Assembly: GCF_008017825.1 (NCBI RefSeq)
Contig: NZ_VRLS01000006.1
Span: forward strand, 1 to 64,000
Reading direction: 5' to 3'
From: Mesonia sp008017825
GTDB taxonomy: Bacteria > Bacteroidota > Bacteroidia > Flavobacteriales > Flavobacteriaceae
Length of the DNA stretch: 64,000 nucleotides
Positions within the stretch are counted from its first letter, which is position 1. Each line of letters starts with the position of its first letter. The notes under the pieces were generated by a model. The model did no database searches. It was not told where the DNA came from and saw only the letters and a program-made list of their open reading frames with translations. Positions 8,643 through 15,754 of this stretch are shown here, one piece after another. The position numbers and the translations under genes are program-made.

Positions 8643-8655
8643 TGACAGGTTGTCA
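8643..8655. promoter_or_regulatory. Inverted repeat upstream of the dnaK promoter
   Basis: A perfect palindrome TGACA-GGT-TGTCA lies 13 bases upstream of the -24 element of the sigma-54-like dnaK promoter. It could bind a dimeric regulator such as a bacterial enhancer-binding protein, although such sites usually lie further away. Confidence 0.4.
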
Positions 8656-8814
8656 CAAGCCTAAATATTCAATACTATAAAGATGACAAGCTTTCTTTAG
8701 TTTAGAGTTCTTTTTATTTTTCGCTTTAAGCGGAATAAAAAACACTGCCAGTTATGGAAAGCACAATTTTTTCTATCATATTTGTAAATACAAAAAATTA
8801 AACACTCTTTTCTT

Positions 8815-10248
8815 ATGAAAAAGATAGAATGCATAAGTGTATTTGATATGCTAAAAATTGGCGTTGGCCCTTCTAGTTCTCATACTTTGGGACCTTGGCG
8901 TGCTGCACAACGATGGATAGATGAATTGAAAGGAAAAAATGTTTTTGAACAAGTAAAAAAAGTAAAAGTAGACTTATATGGTTCTTTATCTCTTACCGGA
9001 AAAGGGCACGCTACAGATATCGCTTCTATTTTAGGACTTTGTGGTTTTGATCCTGTAACGATGGATTTATCTTTACTAGATGAAACCATTGAAACCATCC
9101 ATACTTTTAAAAGATTAGAACTTAACGGAGAAAAACAATTAGAATTTGATCCTACTACGCAAGTTATATTCAATAAGAAATTCTTAGAGTTTCATCCTAA
9201 TGGTATTAAGTTTACCGCTACTTTAGAAAACGGCAAAACTTCTTCTTCCACGTTCTATTCCATTGGTGGAGGCTTTGTGGTTAAAAAAGAAAGAAAAAAT
9301 GCTAAACAAAATCAAAAAGAATTAGCTCAATTCCCATTTCCAATAGAGAAAGGAAGTGACTTACTTGCATTTTGTAAACAGGAAGGTAAAAGCATACCCG
9401 AAATTGTTTTAGAAAACGAGAAATCTTTACGTAATGAAGATGAAATTCATACAGGGCTAAAAGATGTTTGGGATGTTATGCTAGAATCTATGTATGTAGG
9501 TTGTCACACCGATGGTGTTTTACCAGGAGGATTAAATGTGCAGCGTAGAGCTCATGGGATGCACCAACGCTTAATTGGTGATGAGCAATATAACAATCCG
9601 CTAGAATGGTTAGAATCGATTCGTAATACCGAGGTGAAATTTAGACAAATTCTCAAATGGGTAAGTTGTTATGCCATTAGTGTAAATGAAGTGAATGCAG
9701 CATTAGGAAGAGTAGTTACTGCTCCTACAAACGGAAGTGCAGGAACTGTGCCTGCCGTAATGATGTATTATATGACTATTGAAAACCACGATGCCACTTT
9801 TGAACATTTAAAAGAATTTATGTTGGTTGCAGGAGAGATAGGAAGTTTATTTAAAAAAGGAGCAACTATATCGGCTGCGATGGGAGGTTGTCAAGCAGAA
9901 ATTGGCGTTTCCTCTGCTATGGCTGCGGGCGGACTTACACATCTCTTGGGTGGATCTCCCGAACAAATTTTAATGGCTAGTGAAATTGCTATGGAACATC
10001 ATTTAGGATTAACCTGTGATCCTATTGCTGGTTTAGTACAAGTTCCTTGTATAGAACGAAATGCTATGGGAGCCATAAAAGCGATAAATGCCGCCGAAAT
10101 CGCTTTAGAGAGTGATGCCAGCAAAGCTAAAGTGCCTTTAGATAAAGTAATTGAGACGATGTGGGATACGGCAAAAGATATGAATTCTAAATACAAAGAA
10201 ACATCGGAAGGTGGTTTGGCTGTAAAAGTAAGCTTGAGTGATTGTTAA
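8815..10248 (+). CDS. sdaA: L-serine ammonia-lyase (iron-sulfur, single-chain)
   Basis: The 477-residue enzyme converts L-serine to pyruvate and ammonia. The N-terminal beta domain (about 1-160) starts with ISVFDMLKIGVGPSSSHTLGPW, the Ser/His substrate loop of the family. The C-terminal alpha domain carries the catalytic core TAPTNGSAGTVPAVMMYY and the cysteines GGCQAEIG and CDPIAGLVQVPCIERN that hold the 4Fe-4S cluster. Both domains are in one chain, as in E. coli SdaA, unlike the split Bacillus enzyme. It is cytosolic, links serine to central carbon metabolism, and seems to be transcribed alone. Confidence 0.96.
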   Translation: MKKIECISVFDMLKIGVGPSSSHTLGPWRAAQRWIDELKGKNVFEQVKKVKVDLYGSLSLTGKGHATDIASILGLCGFDPVTMDLSLLDETIETIHTFKRLELNGEKQLEFDPTTQVIFNKKFLEFHPNGIKFTATLENGKTSSSTFYSIGGGFVVKKERKNAKQNQKELAQFPFPIEKGSDLLAFCKQEGKSIPEIVLENEKSLRNEDEIHTGLKDVWDVMLESMYVGCHTDGVLPGGLNVQRRAHGMHQRLIGDEQYNNPLEWLESIRNTEVKFRQILKWVSCYAISVNEVNAALGRVVTAPTNGSAGTVPAVMMYYMTIENHDATFEHLKEFMLVAGEIGSLFKKGATISAAMGGCQAEIGVSSAMAAGGLTHLLGGSPEQILMASEIAMEHHLGLTCDPIAGLVQVPCIERNAMGAIKAINAAEIALESDASKAKVPLDKVIETMWDTAKDMNSKYKETSEGGLAVKVSLSDC

Positions 10249-10294
10249 TTTTTAGAGCTTTATATATTTTCCTGAAAGGTAAATTGTTTTACTT

Positions 10295-10930
10295 ATGTTA
10301 AAAAAACTCAAATTTACCTTTATCTCTTTCATTGTTTTATCACTTACGTTGATTTTTATTTCTAATTATATTATTGTTGGAGCTGCTAAAAACAAAACAT
10401 TTTCAACGCTTAGTGAAATTCCTAAAAATAAGGTAGGTCTTGTATTAGGCACCTCCAAGTACTTAAGAGACGGAAGAGTTAATTTATATTTTACATACAG
10501 AATTAATGCGACTGTTCAACTTTTTAAAAGCGGAAAAATAGATTTTGTTCTCATAAGTGGAGATAACGGAAGTGTAAACTATGACGAACCTAACGATTTT
10601 AAAAATGAACTTTTAAAAAAAGGAATACCTGAAGATAAAATTTTCCTCGATTATGCAGGCTTTAGAACGTTAGATTCTGTAGTTAGAGCTAAAGAAATAT
10701 TCGGTCAAAATAGTGTTACTATTATTTCTCAAGAGTTTCATAATGAAAGGGCAATCTATTTAGCCAGTAAACACGCGCTAAGTGCAGTAGGTTATAATGC
10801 TAAAGATGTTTCTCTTAATTATGGATTTAAAACACAGCTTAGAGAATATTTAGCGAGGACAAAAGCTTTTTTAGATATTATGATTGGAATAGAACCTAAA
10901 TTTTTAGGCGATAAAATTGAAATTAAATAA
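10295..10930 (+). CDS. SanA/YdcF-like membrane-anchored DUF218 protein
   Basis: The 211-residue protein has one N-terminal membrane helix (about 7-30) followed by a DUF218 domain. Its core strands read KVGLVLGTSKYLRDGRVNLYF, IDFVLISGD and VTIISQEFHNERAIYLA. It resembles E. coli SanA, an inner-membrane protein tied to envelope barrier function and vancomycin resistance at high temperature. The chemical activity of the family is unresolved. The gene sits 46 bases after sdaA with no terminator between, so weak co-transcription is possible, and it ends at a clear hairpin. Confidence 0.87.
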   Translation: MLKKLKFTFISFIVLSLTLIFISNYIIVGAAKNKTFSTLSEIPKNKVGLVLGTSKYLRDGRVNLYFTYRINATVQLFKSGKIDFVLISGDNGSVNYDEPNDFKNELLKKGIPEDKIFLDYAGFRTLDSVVRAKEIFGQNSVTIISQEFHNERAIYLASKHALSAVGYNAKDVSLNYGFKTQLREYLARTKAFLDIMIGIEPKFLGDKIEIK

Positions 10931-10957
10931 AAAAGCCCGTCTAAAAACGGGCTTTTT
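10930..10957. terminator. Bidirectional terminator
   Basis: Stem AAAAGCCCGT / ACGGGCTTTT with A- and T-tracts on either side, between the convergent sanA-like and DUF4252 genes. Confidence 0.9.
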
Positions 10958-10976
10958 TCTGAATCACATTTTAGTT

Positions 10977-11591
10977 TTACTTTAAAGAATATCTATTCTT
11001 TACTTGTCTTTGTTTATTAATCTTCATTTCTAAAGAGTCATTTTTCTCTCCTAACATATCCATTAATGGTTCTAAGGAATTAACGTTCACGTTTACATCT
11101 CCATTTCCTATAGATTTTGCTAATTTTAAGATTGCTCCTATATTCATATCATCTCCTAAAACACGAGCTACTGCAAAGCCTTTTTCTTCATCATTCCCAT
11201 AAATTACAATTTCATCTATAGAATCTTCATCACCTAAGTAAGATATACGCACACCACTTTTAGAAGAGCCCATTCTCATTAATAGATTATACTTTTCATT
11301 TTCTAAGATTTGTTCTATTGTAACGCGTTCTTCTTTATAGAATTCTTCATTTTCTCCGTTTAACGGTAAAGCTAGCACTACTGCTTTTTTTACCGATTTT
11401 AAAACTTCTTGATCTTTTGCAGGAAGTTGAGAGTTATCCCCTACAATTAAACTTGCAGGAACATCTAGCACCATAAAGTTCTTATTATCTTGGTGGTCTA
11501 CATAATAACTTTGTAGGCTTGGTTCGCTTGTACAAGAAGCTAGTCCTAAAATTAAAACTAGTATTCCTATAATATTTATTTTCTTTTTCAT
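10977..11591 (-). CDS. DUF4252 lipoprotein (second copy in ECF operon)
   Basis: A 204-residue protein with a lipoprotein signal ending LGLASC (Cys20), followed by a DUF4252 domain. It is the last gene of a four-gene minus-strand operon: ECF sigma factor, membrane anti-sigma candidate, DUF4252 protein, then this one. Only 6 bases separate it from the preceding gene. The conserved pattern of short charged strands and helices (VLDVPASLIVGD, RMGSSKSGVRISYLGDE) is shared with its neighbour, but the two have diverged well beyond a recent duplication. DUF4252 function is unknown. Position suggests it is an output or feedback part of the sigma circuit at the envelope. Confidence 0.85.
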   Translation of the reverse strand: MKKKINIIGILVLILGLASCTSEPSLQSYYVDHQDNKNFMVLDVPASLIVGDNSQLPAKDQEVLKSVKKAVVLALPLNGENEEFYKEERVTIEQILENEKYNLLMRMGSSKSGVRISYLGDEDSIDEIVIYGNDEEKGFAVARVLGDDMNIGAILKLAKSIGNGDVNVNVNSLEPLMDMLGEKNDSLEMKINKQRQVKNRYSLK

Positions 11592-11597
11592 TTTTTC

Positions 11598-12122
11598 TTA
11601 ATTAACTTTTTCTAATTCTTCAGCTCCTGGTACTTCTAAATCTTTGGCTAACTTAGATACTTCCTTAAGATCAATATCTCCTGTTATAGAAAGTACTACC
11701 GTGATAGGTTTTCCATCTTCACGCCCTTGCATTAACATCATTAACTGACTTACAAAGTTTTTCTTACTACCAGGTTTAGAATAAAATTGAACATTCTTGT
11801 TATCATCTTTAAAGCTCATCAACTTCTCTAAAGAACCTGAGTTGATATGAGAATCAAAATCTTTTTTCATCTCTGCTCCTATCGATGTATTTTCGGTAGA
11901 AATAACTTTAATGTCCTTTAGATTCTCTATAAGGTTAATGTACTGTTGCATTTCTGGGTCATCACTATCTAAGTCTATTTCCGCTAAAAGCTTAAACATA
12001 TTGCTGGTAATGACCATAGCATTTACATCTCGCATCTTCTCATAACGCTCAAATTTAGATTGTGCATTACTAAAAATCGGAGCCAACATAATGGCTAAAA
12101 CTAAAATTATACTCTTTTTCAT
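11598..12122 (-). CDS. DUF4252 secreted protein (first copy in ECF operon)
   Basis: A 174-residue protein with a cleavable signal peptide (about 1-20, ending SNAQ) and no lipobox Cys, so it should be soluble in the periplasm. It matches DUF4252, with the typical sequence VNAMVITSNMFKLL and a C-terminal VVLSITGDIDLKEVSKLA. It lies between the anti-sigma candidate (6 bases upstream) and the lipoprotein DUF4252 gene (6 bases downstream). One soluble and one lipidated copy side by side suggests a soluble/anchored pair, which is inference. Confidence 0.85.
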   Translation of the reverse strand: MKKSIILVLAIMLAPIFSNAQSKFERYEKMRDVNAMVITSNMFKLLAEIDLDSDDPEMQQYINLIENLKDIKVISTENTSIGAEMKKDFDSHINSGSLEKLMSFKDDNKNVQFYSKPGSKKNFVSQLMMLMQGREDGKPITVVLSITGDIDLKEVSKLAKDLEVPGAEELEKVN

Positions 12123-12128
12123 CTTTAC

Positions 12129-12584
12129 TTATTTTGTTGTTATTAATTTATTTTTTGTTTGGGGTAACTCTTTTAAATACATTAGATTTTCTTTGCTGTT
12201 AGCTACTGCCCCGGTTACCATATTGAATAAATCTTGTGTGTTTTTCATAGCCAATTCATGACTTCCTTCTAGTACCAAATGTTCTTCTTGGTAATTAGAA
12301 AATTGAAATACACTTATTGCCACCATCAATATAGCTGCTATAGAAGCAATACTGGCGTATAAACTCGTACGGCTATGCTTCCGCGGAAGCTTGATTACAC
12401 GCTCCTCTTCATTTAAAACAATAGCTTTCTCTAAGCTGTAAAACTGAAATAAAGGACGGTATTGTTCTAAATGAGCTTCTACCTCTGAGGAAGAAAAATA
12501 ATTTTTCAATATAGTTTCTTCTTGTACTGTGGTTTCTGCCTCGAGGTACTTCTCTAAGAGAGACTCTATTTTATGCAATTCCAT
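12129..12584 (-). CDS. Single-pass membrane protein, probable anti-sigma factor
   Basis: The 151-residue protein has a cytosolic helical N-terminus (about 1-70, with a LEKYLEAETTVQEE segment), a single membrane helix around 75-95, and a short periplasmic tail. It overlaps the end of the ECF sigma gene by 14 bases, so the two are translationally coupled, the usual arrangement for a sigma/anti-sigma pair. The N-terminal segment looks like the zinc-less anti-sigma domain of many Bacteroidota, with no His-x3-Cys-x2-Cys motif. Assignment rests on size, topology and position rather than on a diagnostic motif. The gene contains a perfect 14-base palindrome at 12377-12390. Confidence 0.7.
   Translation of the reverse strand: MELHKIESLLEKYLEAETTVQEETILKNYFSSSEVEAHLEQYRPLFQFYSLEKAIVLNEEERVIKLPRKHSRTSLYASIASIAAILMVAISVFQFSNYQEEHLVLEGSHELAMKNTQDLFNMVTGAVANSKENLMYLKELPQTKNKLITTK
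12377..12390. repeat. GC-rich palindrome, copy 1
   Basis: Perfect 14-base palindrome GCTTCCGCGGAAGC inside a coding region. The same 12-base core occurs at 42450-42461 and 54478-54487 (14 bases at 54476-54489). Confidence 0.8.
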
Positions 12585-13083
12585 AGTTATGTTTTTTTAA
12601 TATTTCTTTTCTAATTTTTTTTCTGGCTCTAGAGAGTGCCACTCTAATCGCAGTTTGATTCATTTTTGTAATTTCCTCCATTTCATCATACTCTAACTGC
12701 TCTATATCTCTTAACTGAATAAGTAATTGTTCTTGATCTGATAAATTTTTTATGATCTCTTGTACTTTTAAAAGTTCATCTTTTGCTTCAATTTCTTTCT
12801 GCAAGGAGCTTTTCTTTCCATCTTCATAATTACTATGAACAATTCTTAGGTTATTGTTTTTTTTTGCTTTTAATTGATCAAAACAATAATTCTTAGTAAT
12901 GGTCATCGCTAAAGCTTGCGGACTGTTATAATCTTTCAATTTATCCTTCATCTTCCACAACCTTATCATCACTTCTTGTGTAGCATCTTCGGCTGCATCT
13001 TTAGAAACCAGCAATCTTAAAGACAATCGATAAATTTTATCTTTTATAGGATTTACAAACTCTAAAAATGACTTCTGATTCAA
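12571..13083 (-). CDS. ECF-family RNA polymerase sigma factor
   Basis: The 170-residue protein has sigma-70 region 2 (about 10-75, with EDATQEVMIRLWKMKDKL) and region 4 (about 110-160, LIQLRDIEQLEYDEMEEITKMNQTAIRVALSRARKKI). The region 3 of larger sigmas is absent, which marks it as an ECF factor. It opens an operon with a membrane anti-sigma candidate and two DUF4252 genes, all tightly spaced. Such factors usually drive their own operon, but no distinctive promoter is recognised in front. The upstream gene on the other strand is an S41 protease. Target genes and inducing signal are unknown. Confidence 0.93.
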   Translation of the reverse strand: MNQKSFLEFVNPIKDKIYRLSLRLLVSKDAAEDATQEVMIRLWKMKDKLKDYNSPQALAMTITKNYCFDQLKAKKNNNLRIVHSNYEDGKKSSLQKEIEAKDELLKVQEIIKNLSDQEQLLIQLRDIEQLEYDEMEEITKMNQTAIRVALSRARKKIRKEILKKHNYGIA

Positions 13084-13197
13084 TTTCCTTTTATTTGGTG
13101 GTTTCTATAAGCTTGACGTTCCAATTTAAATTTTGTTACAAAGGATTAAAATTTAATTATATTGTACTTAACTTTATCCTTTATAAGAGTATATACT

Positions 13198-14592
13198 ATG
13201 AAAAAAACCAATTCCCTTTTACTTCTCATTATTTTTTCCCTCGTGGTCACCTCTTGTTTTAAAGATAGAGATGATGATTTCCAACAAGCTAGTACTATAG
13301 AAATACAAGACTTTATCTATAACGCTATGCAGACATTTTATTTGTATAAAGCAGATAAGCCCGTATTGGCTAATAATAGTTTTAGCTCTACAAACGAACG
13401 TAATCAATACCTAAATGGTTTTAATACGCCAGAAGAACTTTTTGCAGATTTACTCTCTAGTCAAGATCGTTTTAGTTTTTTGGTAGATAATTATATTGAG
13501 TTAGAACAAGCCTTTAACGGGACCACCACCAATAACGGTATGGAGTTTGGTTTGGTGCAACTACAATCTACGGGAGAAATTTTTGGTTATGTTCGTTACG
13601 TTCTCCCCAATACTTCTGCTTCGCAAAATAACCTGGAAAGAGGAATGATTTTTAACCGAGTTGATGACCAAATACTTACCGAAAATAACTTTAATCAACT
13701 TCTTTCTTCCAATAATTACAGTATAGGTTTGGCTTCTTTTGAAAACGGAATTTTAACTCCGCTAGACGAAACCATTAGTCTTACTAAGCAAGAATATACA
13801 GAAAACCCTGTATTTATAGCGAAAACCTTAACCGTAGAAGGACAAAAAATTGGCTATTTAATGTATAACGGATTTAGACAAAATTTTGATAGTGAACTTA
13901 ATAACGCTTTCGCGGATTTTAAAGCAGATGGGATTCAAGATTTAGTTATCGACGTGAGATACAACAGCGGTGGAAGCATTGAAACTTGCAATGATTTAGC
14001 TAGTATGGTTACTGGACAGTTTAATGGGGAATTATTTATTACTCAAGTTTATAATGACAATTTTGATGATTTTGAACGTGACTTTAACAATAAAATCTCT
14101 ACCGATGAGTCTATAAATAGTCTTAATTTAAGTAAAGTATATATTTTAACTACGAGTAGTTCCGCTTCAGCGAGTGAATTGTTGATTAGTGGTTTAATGC
14201 CTTATGTAGATGTTAAGCAAATAGGAACAACTACTGTAGGGAAGTTTCAAGGCTCAACGACGCTTTATGATTCTAACAATTTTAGAAGAAACGGAGATAA
14301 CCTTAACTTAAATCACACTTATGCTTTGCAACCTTTAATTTTAAAATCGGTTAACGCCAACGGCTTTACAGATTATGTTGATGGTCTAATTCCTACTATT
14401 GAAGTGAATGAAGATTATTCTAATTTAGGAGAATTAGGTGACCCTAATGAATCACTGCTTAAAGCTGCAATAGATGACATTTTAGGAAACGGGAGACCTT
14501 CAGGAAGAACTCAACCATTAGAAATAAAAAATATTGGAGAAAGTAAAATGTATAACGCTACCTACCAACGTATGTATGCAGAAACTAAATAA
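13198..14592 (+). CDS. S41-family C-terminal processing peptidase, lipoprotein
   Basis: A 464-residue lipoprotein: the signal ends LVVTSC and is followed by FKDRDDD, an acidic stretch like the lipoprotein export signals that send Bacteroidota lipoproteins to the cell surface. An N-terminal helical region and a PDZ-like domain (about 100-190) precede the S41 catalytic domain. Its Ser is in TTSSSASASELLISGL and the Lys probably in TTVGKFQGS, the Ser/Lys dyad of tail-specific proteases. I use the ATG at 13198; an in-frame ATG at 13162 would add 12 residues that spoil the signal peptide. Substrates are unknown. Confidence 0.92.
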   Translation: MKKTNSLLLLIIFSLVVTSCFKDRDDDFQQASTIEIQDFIYNAMQTFYLYKADKPVLANNSFSSTNERNQYLNGFNTPEELFADLLSSQDRFSFLVDNYIELEQAFNGTTTNNGMEFGLVQLQSTGEIFGYVRYVLPNTSASQNNLERGMIFNRVDDQILTENNFNQLLSSNNYSIGLASFENGILTPLDETISLTKQEYTENPVFIAKTLTVEGQKIGYLMYNGFRQNFDSELNNAFADFKADGIQDLVIDVRYNSGGSIETCNDLASMVTGQFNGELFITQVYNDNFDDFERDFNNKISTDESINSLNLSKVYILTTSSSASASELLISGLMPYVDVKQIGTTTVGKFQGSTTLYDSNNFRRNGDNLNLNHTYALQPLILKSVNANGFTDYVDGLIPTIEVNEDYSNLGELGDPNESLLKAAIDDILGNGRPSGRTQPLEIKNIGESKMYNATYQRMYAETK

Positions 14593-14610
14593 ATTTTATC
14601 TATAAAAGAC

Positions 14611-14644
14611 AAAAGCCCGCTTTGCAAAAAAGCGGGCTTTTTTT
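14611..14644. terminator. Bidirectional terminator
   Basis: Stem AAAAGCCCGCTTT / AAAGCGGGCTTTT with a short loop and T-tract, between the S41 peptidase gene and the convergent beta-propeller lipoprotein gene. Confidence 0.9.
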
Positions 14645-14659
14645 ATATAAATAGTTTAA

Positions 14660-15751
14660 CTAGTCGTTAAAATAAAATCCGTTAGGAGCAAGACCTACTT
14701 CTACATTTTTAAGTAAAGTTCCGTTAAGGTCATATATTTCTACAAAACTGTTGGATGCAAAATCGCCACCATCTCCAATAAAAATACGGTCATCATCAAC
14801 TTCAAAACCGTACATTACTCCATATTCTGAACTAGTTTGGTAAGTTATTAATGCATTAACAGGTGCTGTAGTTGCATTCAACGCCATAGTATACACTTTA
14901 TTACTTGCCGTAAAATAGATATTCTCATCTTCAATTTCTAGATTGCCTGCACTAATAAAACTCCCATCTTGAGTGTAATTTAAATCTATTTCAGATTCTA
15001 AAGCCTGAGTAGTAAGATTGAACTTTTGCAATTTATTTCCGCTTAAAGCGAATAAAGAGCCGTTTTCTATTTCTATAGAGTTTAGCGCATCATTGGTAGT
15101 AAAGGTAGCTTCTACTATACTGTTGGTTGGATTAAATACAGAAATTTTATTACCAGCTCCATAGGTTGCATTTTGAATGTACAGTTTACCATTTTCTTCT
15201 TCGATAAACTCTACAGCATCTCCAATAATTACCGAATTTTCTACCAATAGGGTTTCTTGGTTAATAACAGCTACATAATCATCTGCAGTGGTAGCGAAAT
15301 CGGCTTGATTGGTTACATAAAGCTTACCATTCATAGCAACACCATATCGTGGAACGCTAAGACCTGCATCTACTTTTCCTAAAAGCTCAAACGTATAACG
15401 ATTGACTACTGTGATAAGATTAGATCCATTAGAAATAATATAAGCTTTCTCTTCATCAGAAAATATAGATTGTACATAAGCTCCTAAATCATCTCCACTA
15501 TTTACAGTCTGAAAAATTTCTTGATCTACGCTCGCTAAGTCTTCACTAATATAAGTTACAGAGCCCGTTCCTCCTTCGTTAAGCACTAATATTCCATTAT
15601 CGTAATCTCCTCTTGGTTCTTCTGGATCTGGATTTTCTGTACCTGGTGTTTCTGAGTCTGGAGTTTCTGCTACAAAATCATCATCATTACTACAAGCAGT
15701 AAAGAAAAATGTGCTCATAAAAGCAAGCATTAAAAATTTAGTAAAGTTCAT
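14660..15751 (-). CDS. DUF5074 beta-propeller surface lipoprotein, BtuG-like candidate
   Basis: A 363-residue lipoprotein with lipobox FFFTAC (Cys20) followed at once by SNDDDF, which resembles the surface-export signal of Flavobacteria. After a Pro/Glu/Asp linker (about 28-48) come repeated blades such as KAYIISNGSNLITVVNRYTFELLGKV and GKLYVTNQADFATTADDYVAVINQETL (read in parts), typical of YncE-like propellers. It directly follows btuB (3-base gap) downstream of a cobalamin riboswitch. In Bacteroides a surface propeller lipoprotein, BtuG, captures B12 and caps BtuB. By position, fold and export signal this is the likely equivalent, though sequence identity with BtuG was not tested. Confidence 0.82.
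   Translation of the reverse strand: MNFTKFLMLAFMSTFFFTACSNDDDFVAETPDSETPGTENPDPEEPRGDYDNGILVLNEGGTGSVTYISEDLASVDQEIFQTVNSGDDLGAYVQSIFSDEEKAYIISNGSNLITVVNRYTFELLGKVDAGLSVPRYGVAMNGKLYVTNQADFATTADDYVAVINQETLLVENSVIIGDAVEFIEEENGKLYIQNATYGAGNKISVFNPTNSIVEATFTTNDALNSIEIENGSLFALSGNKLQKFNLTTQALESEIDLNYTQDGSFISAGNLEIEDENIYFTASNKVYTMALNATTAPVNALITYQTSSEYGVMYGFEVDDDRIFIGDGGDFASNSFVEIYDLNGTLLKNVEVGLAPNGFYFND
15037..15052. repeat. TTCCGC-type interrupted palindrome
   Basis: TTCCGCTTAAAGCGAA, the exact reverse complement of the intergenic 16-mer at 8720-8735. A near-identical TTCCGCTTTAAGCGAA lies at 16319-16334. It is inside coding sequence. Confidence 0.6.
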
Positions 15752-15754
15752 CGT

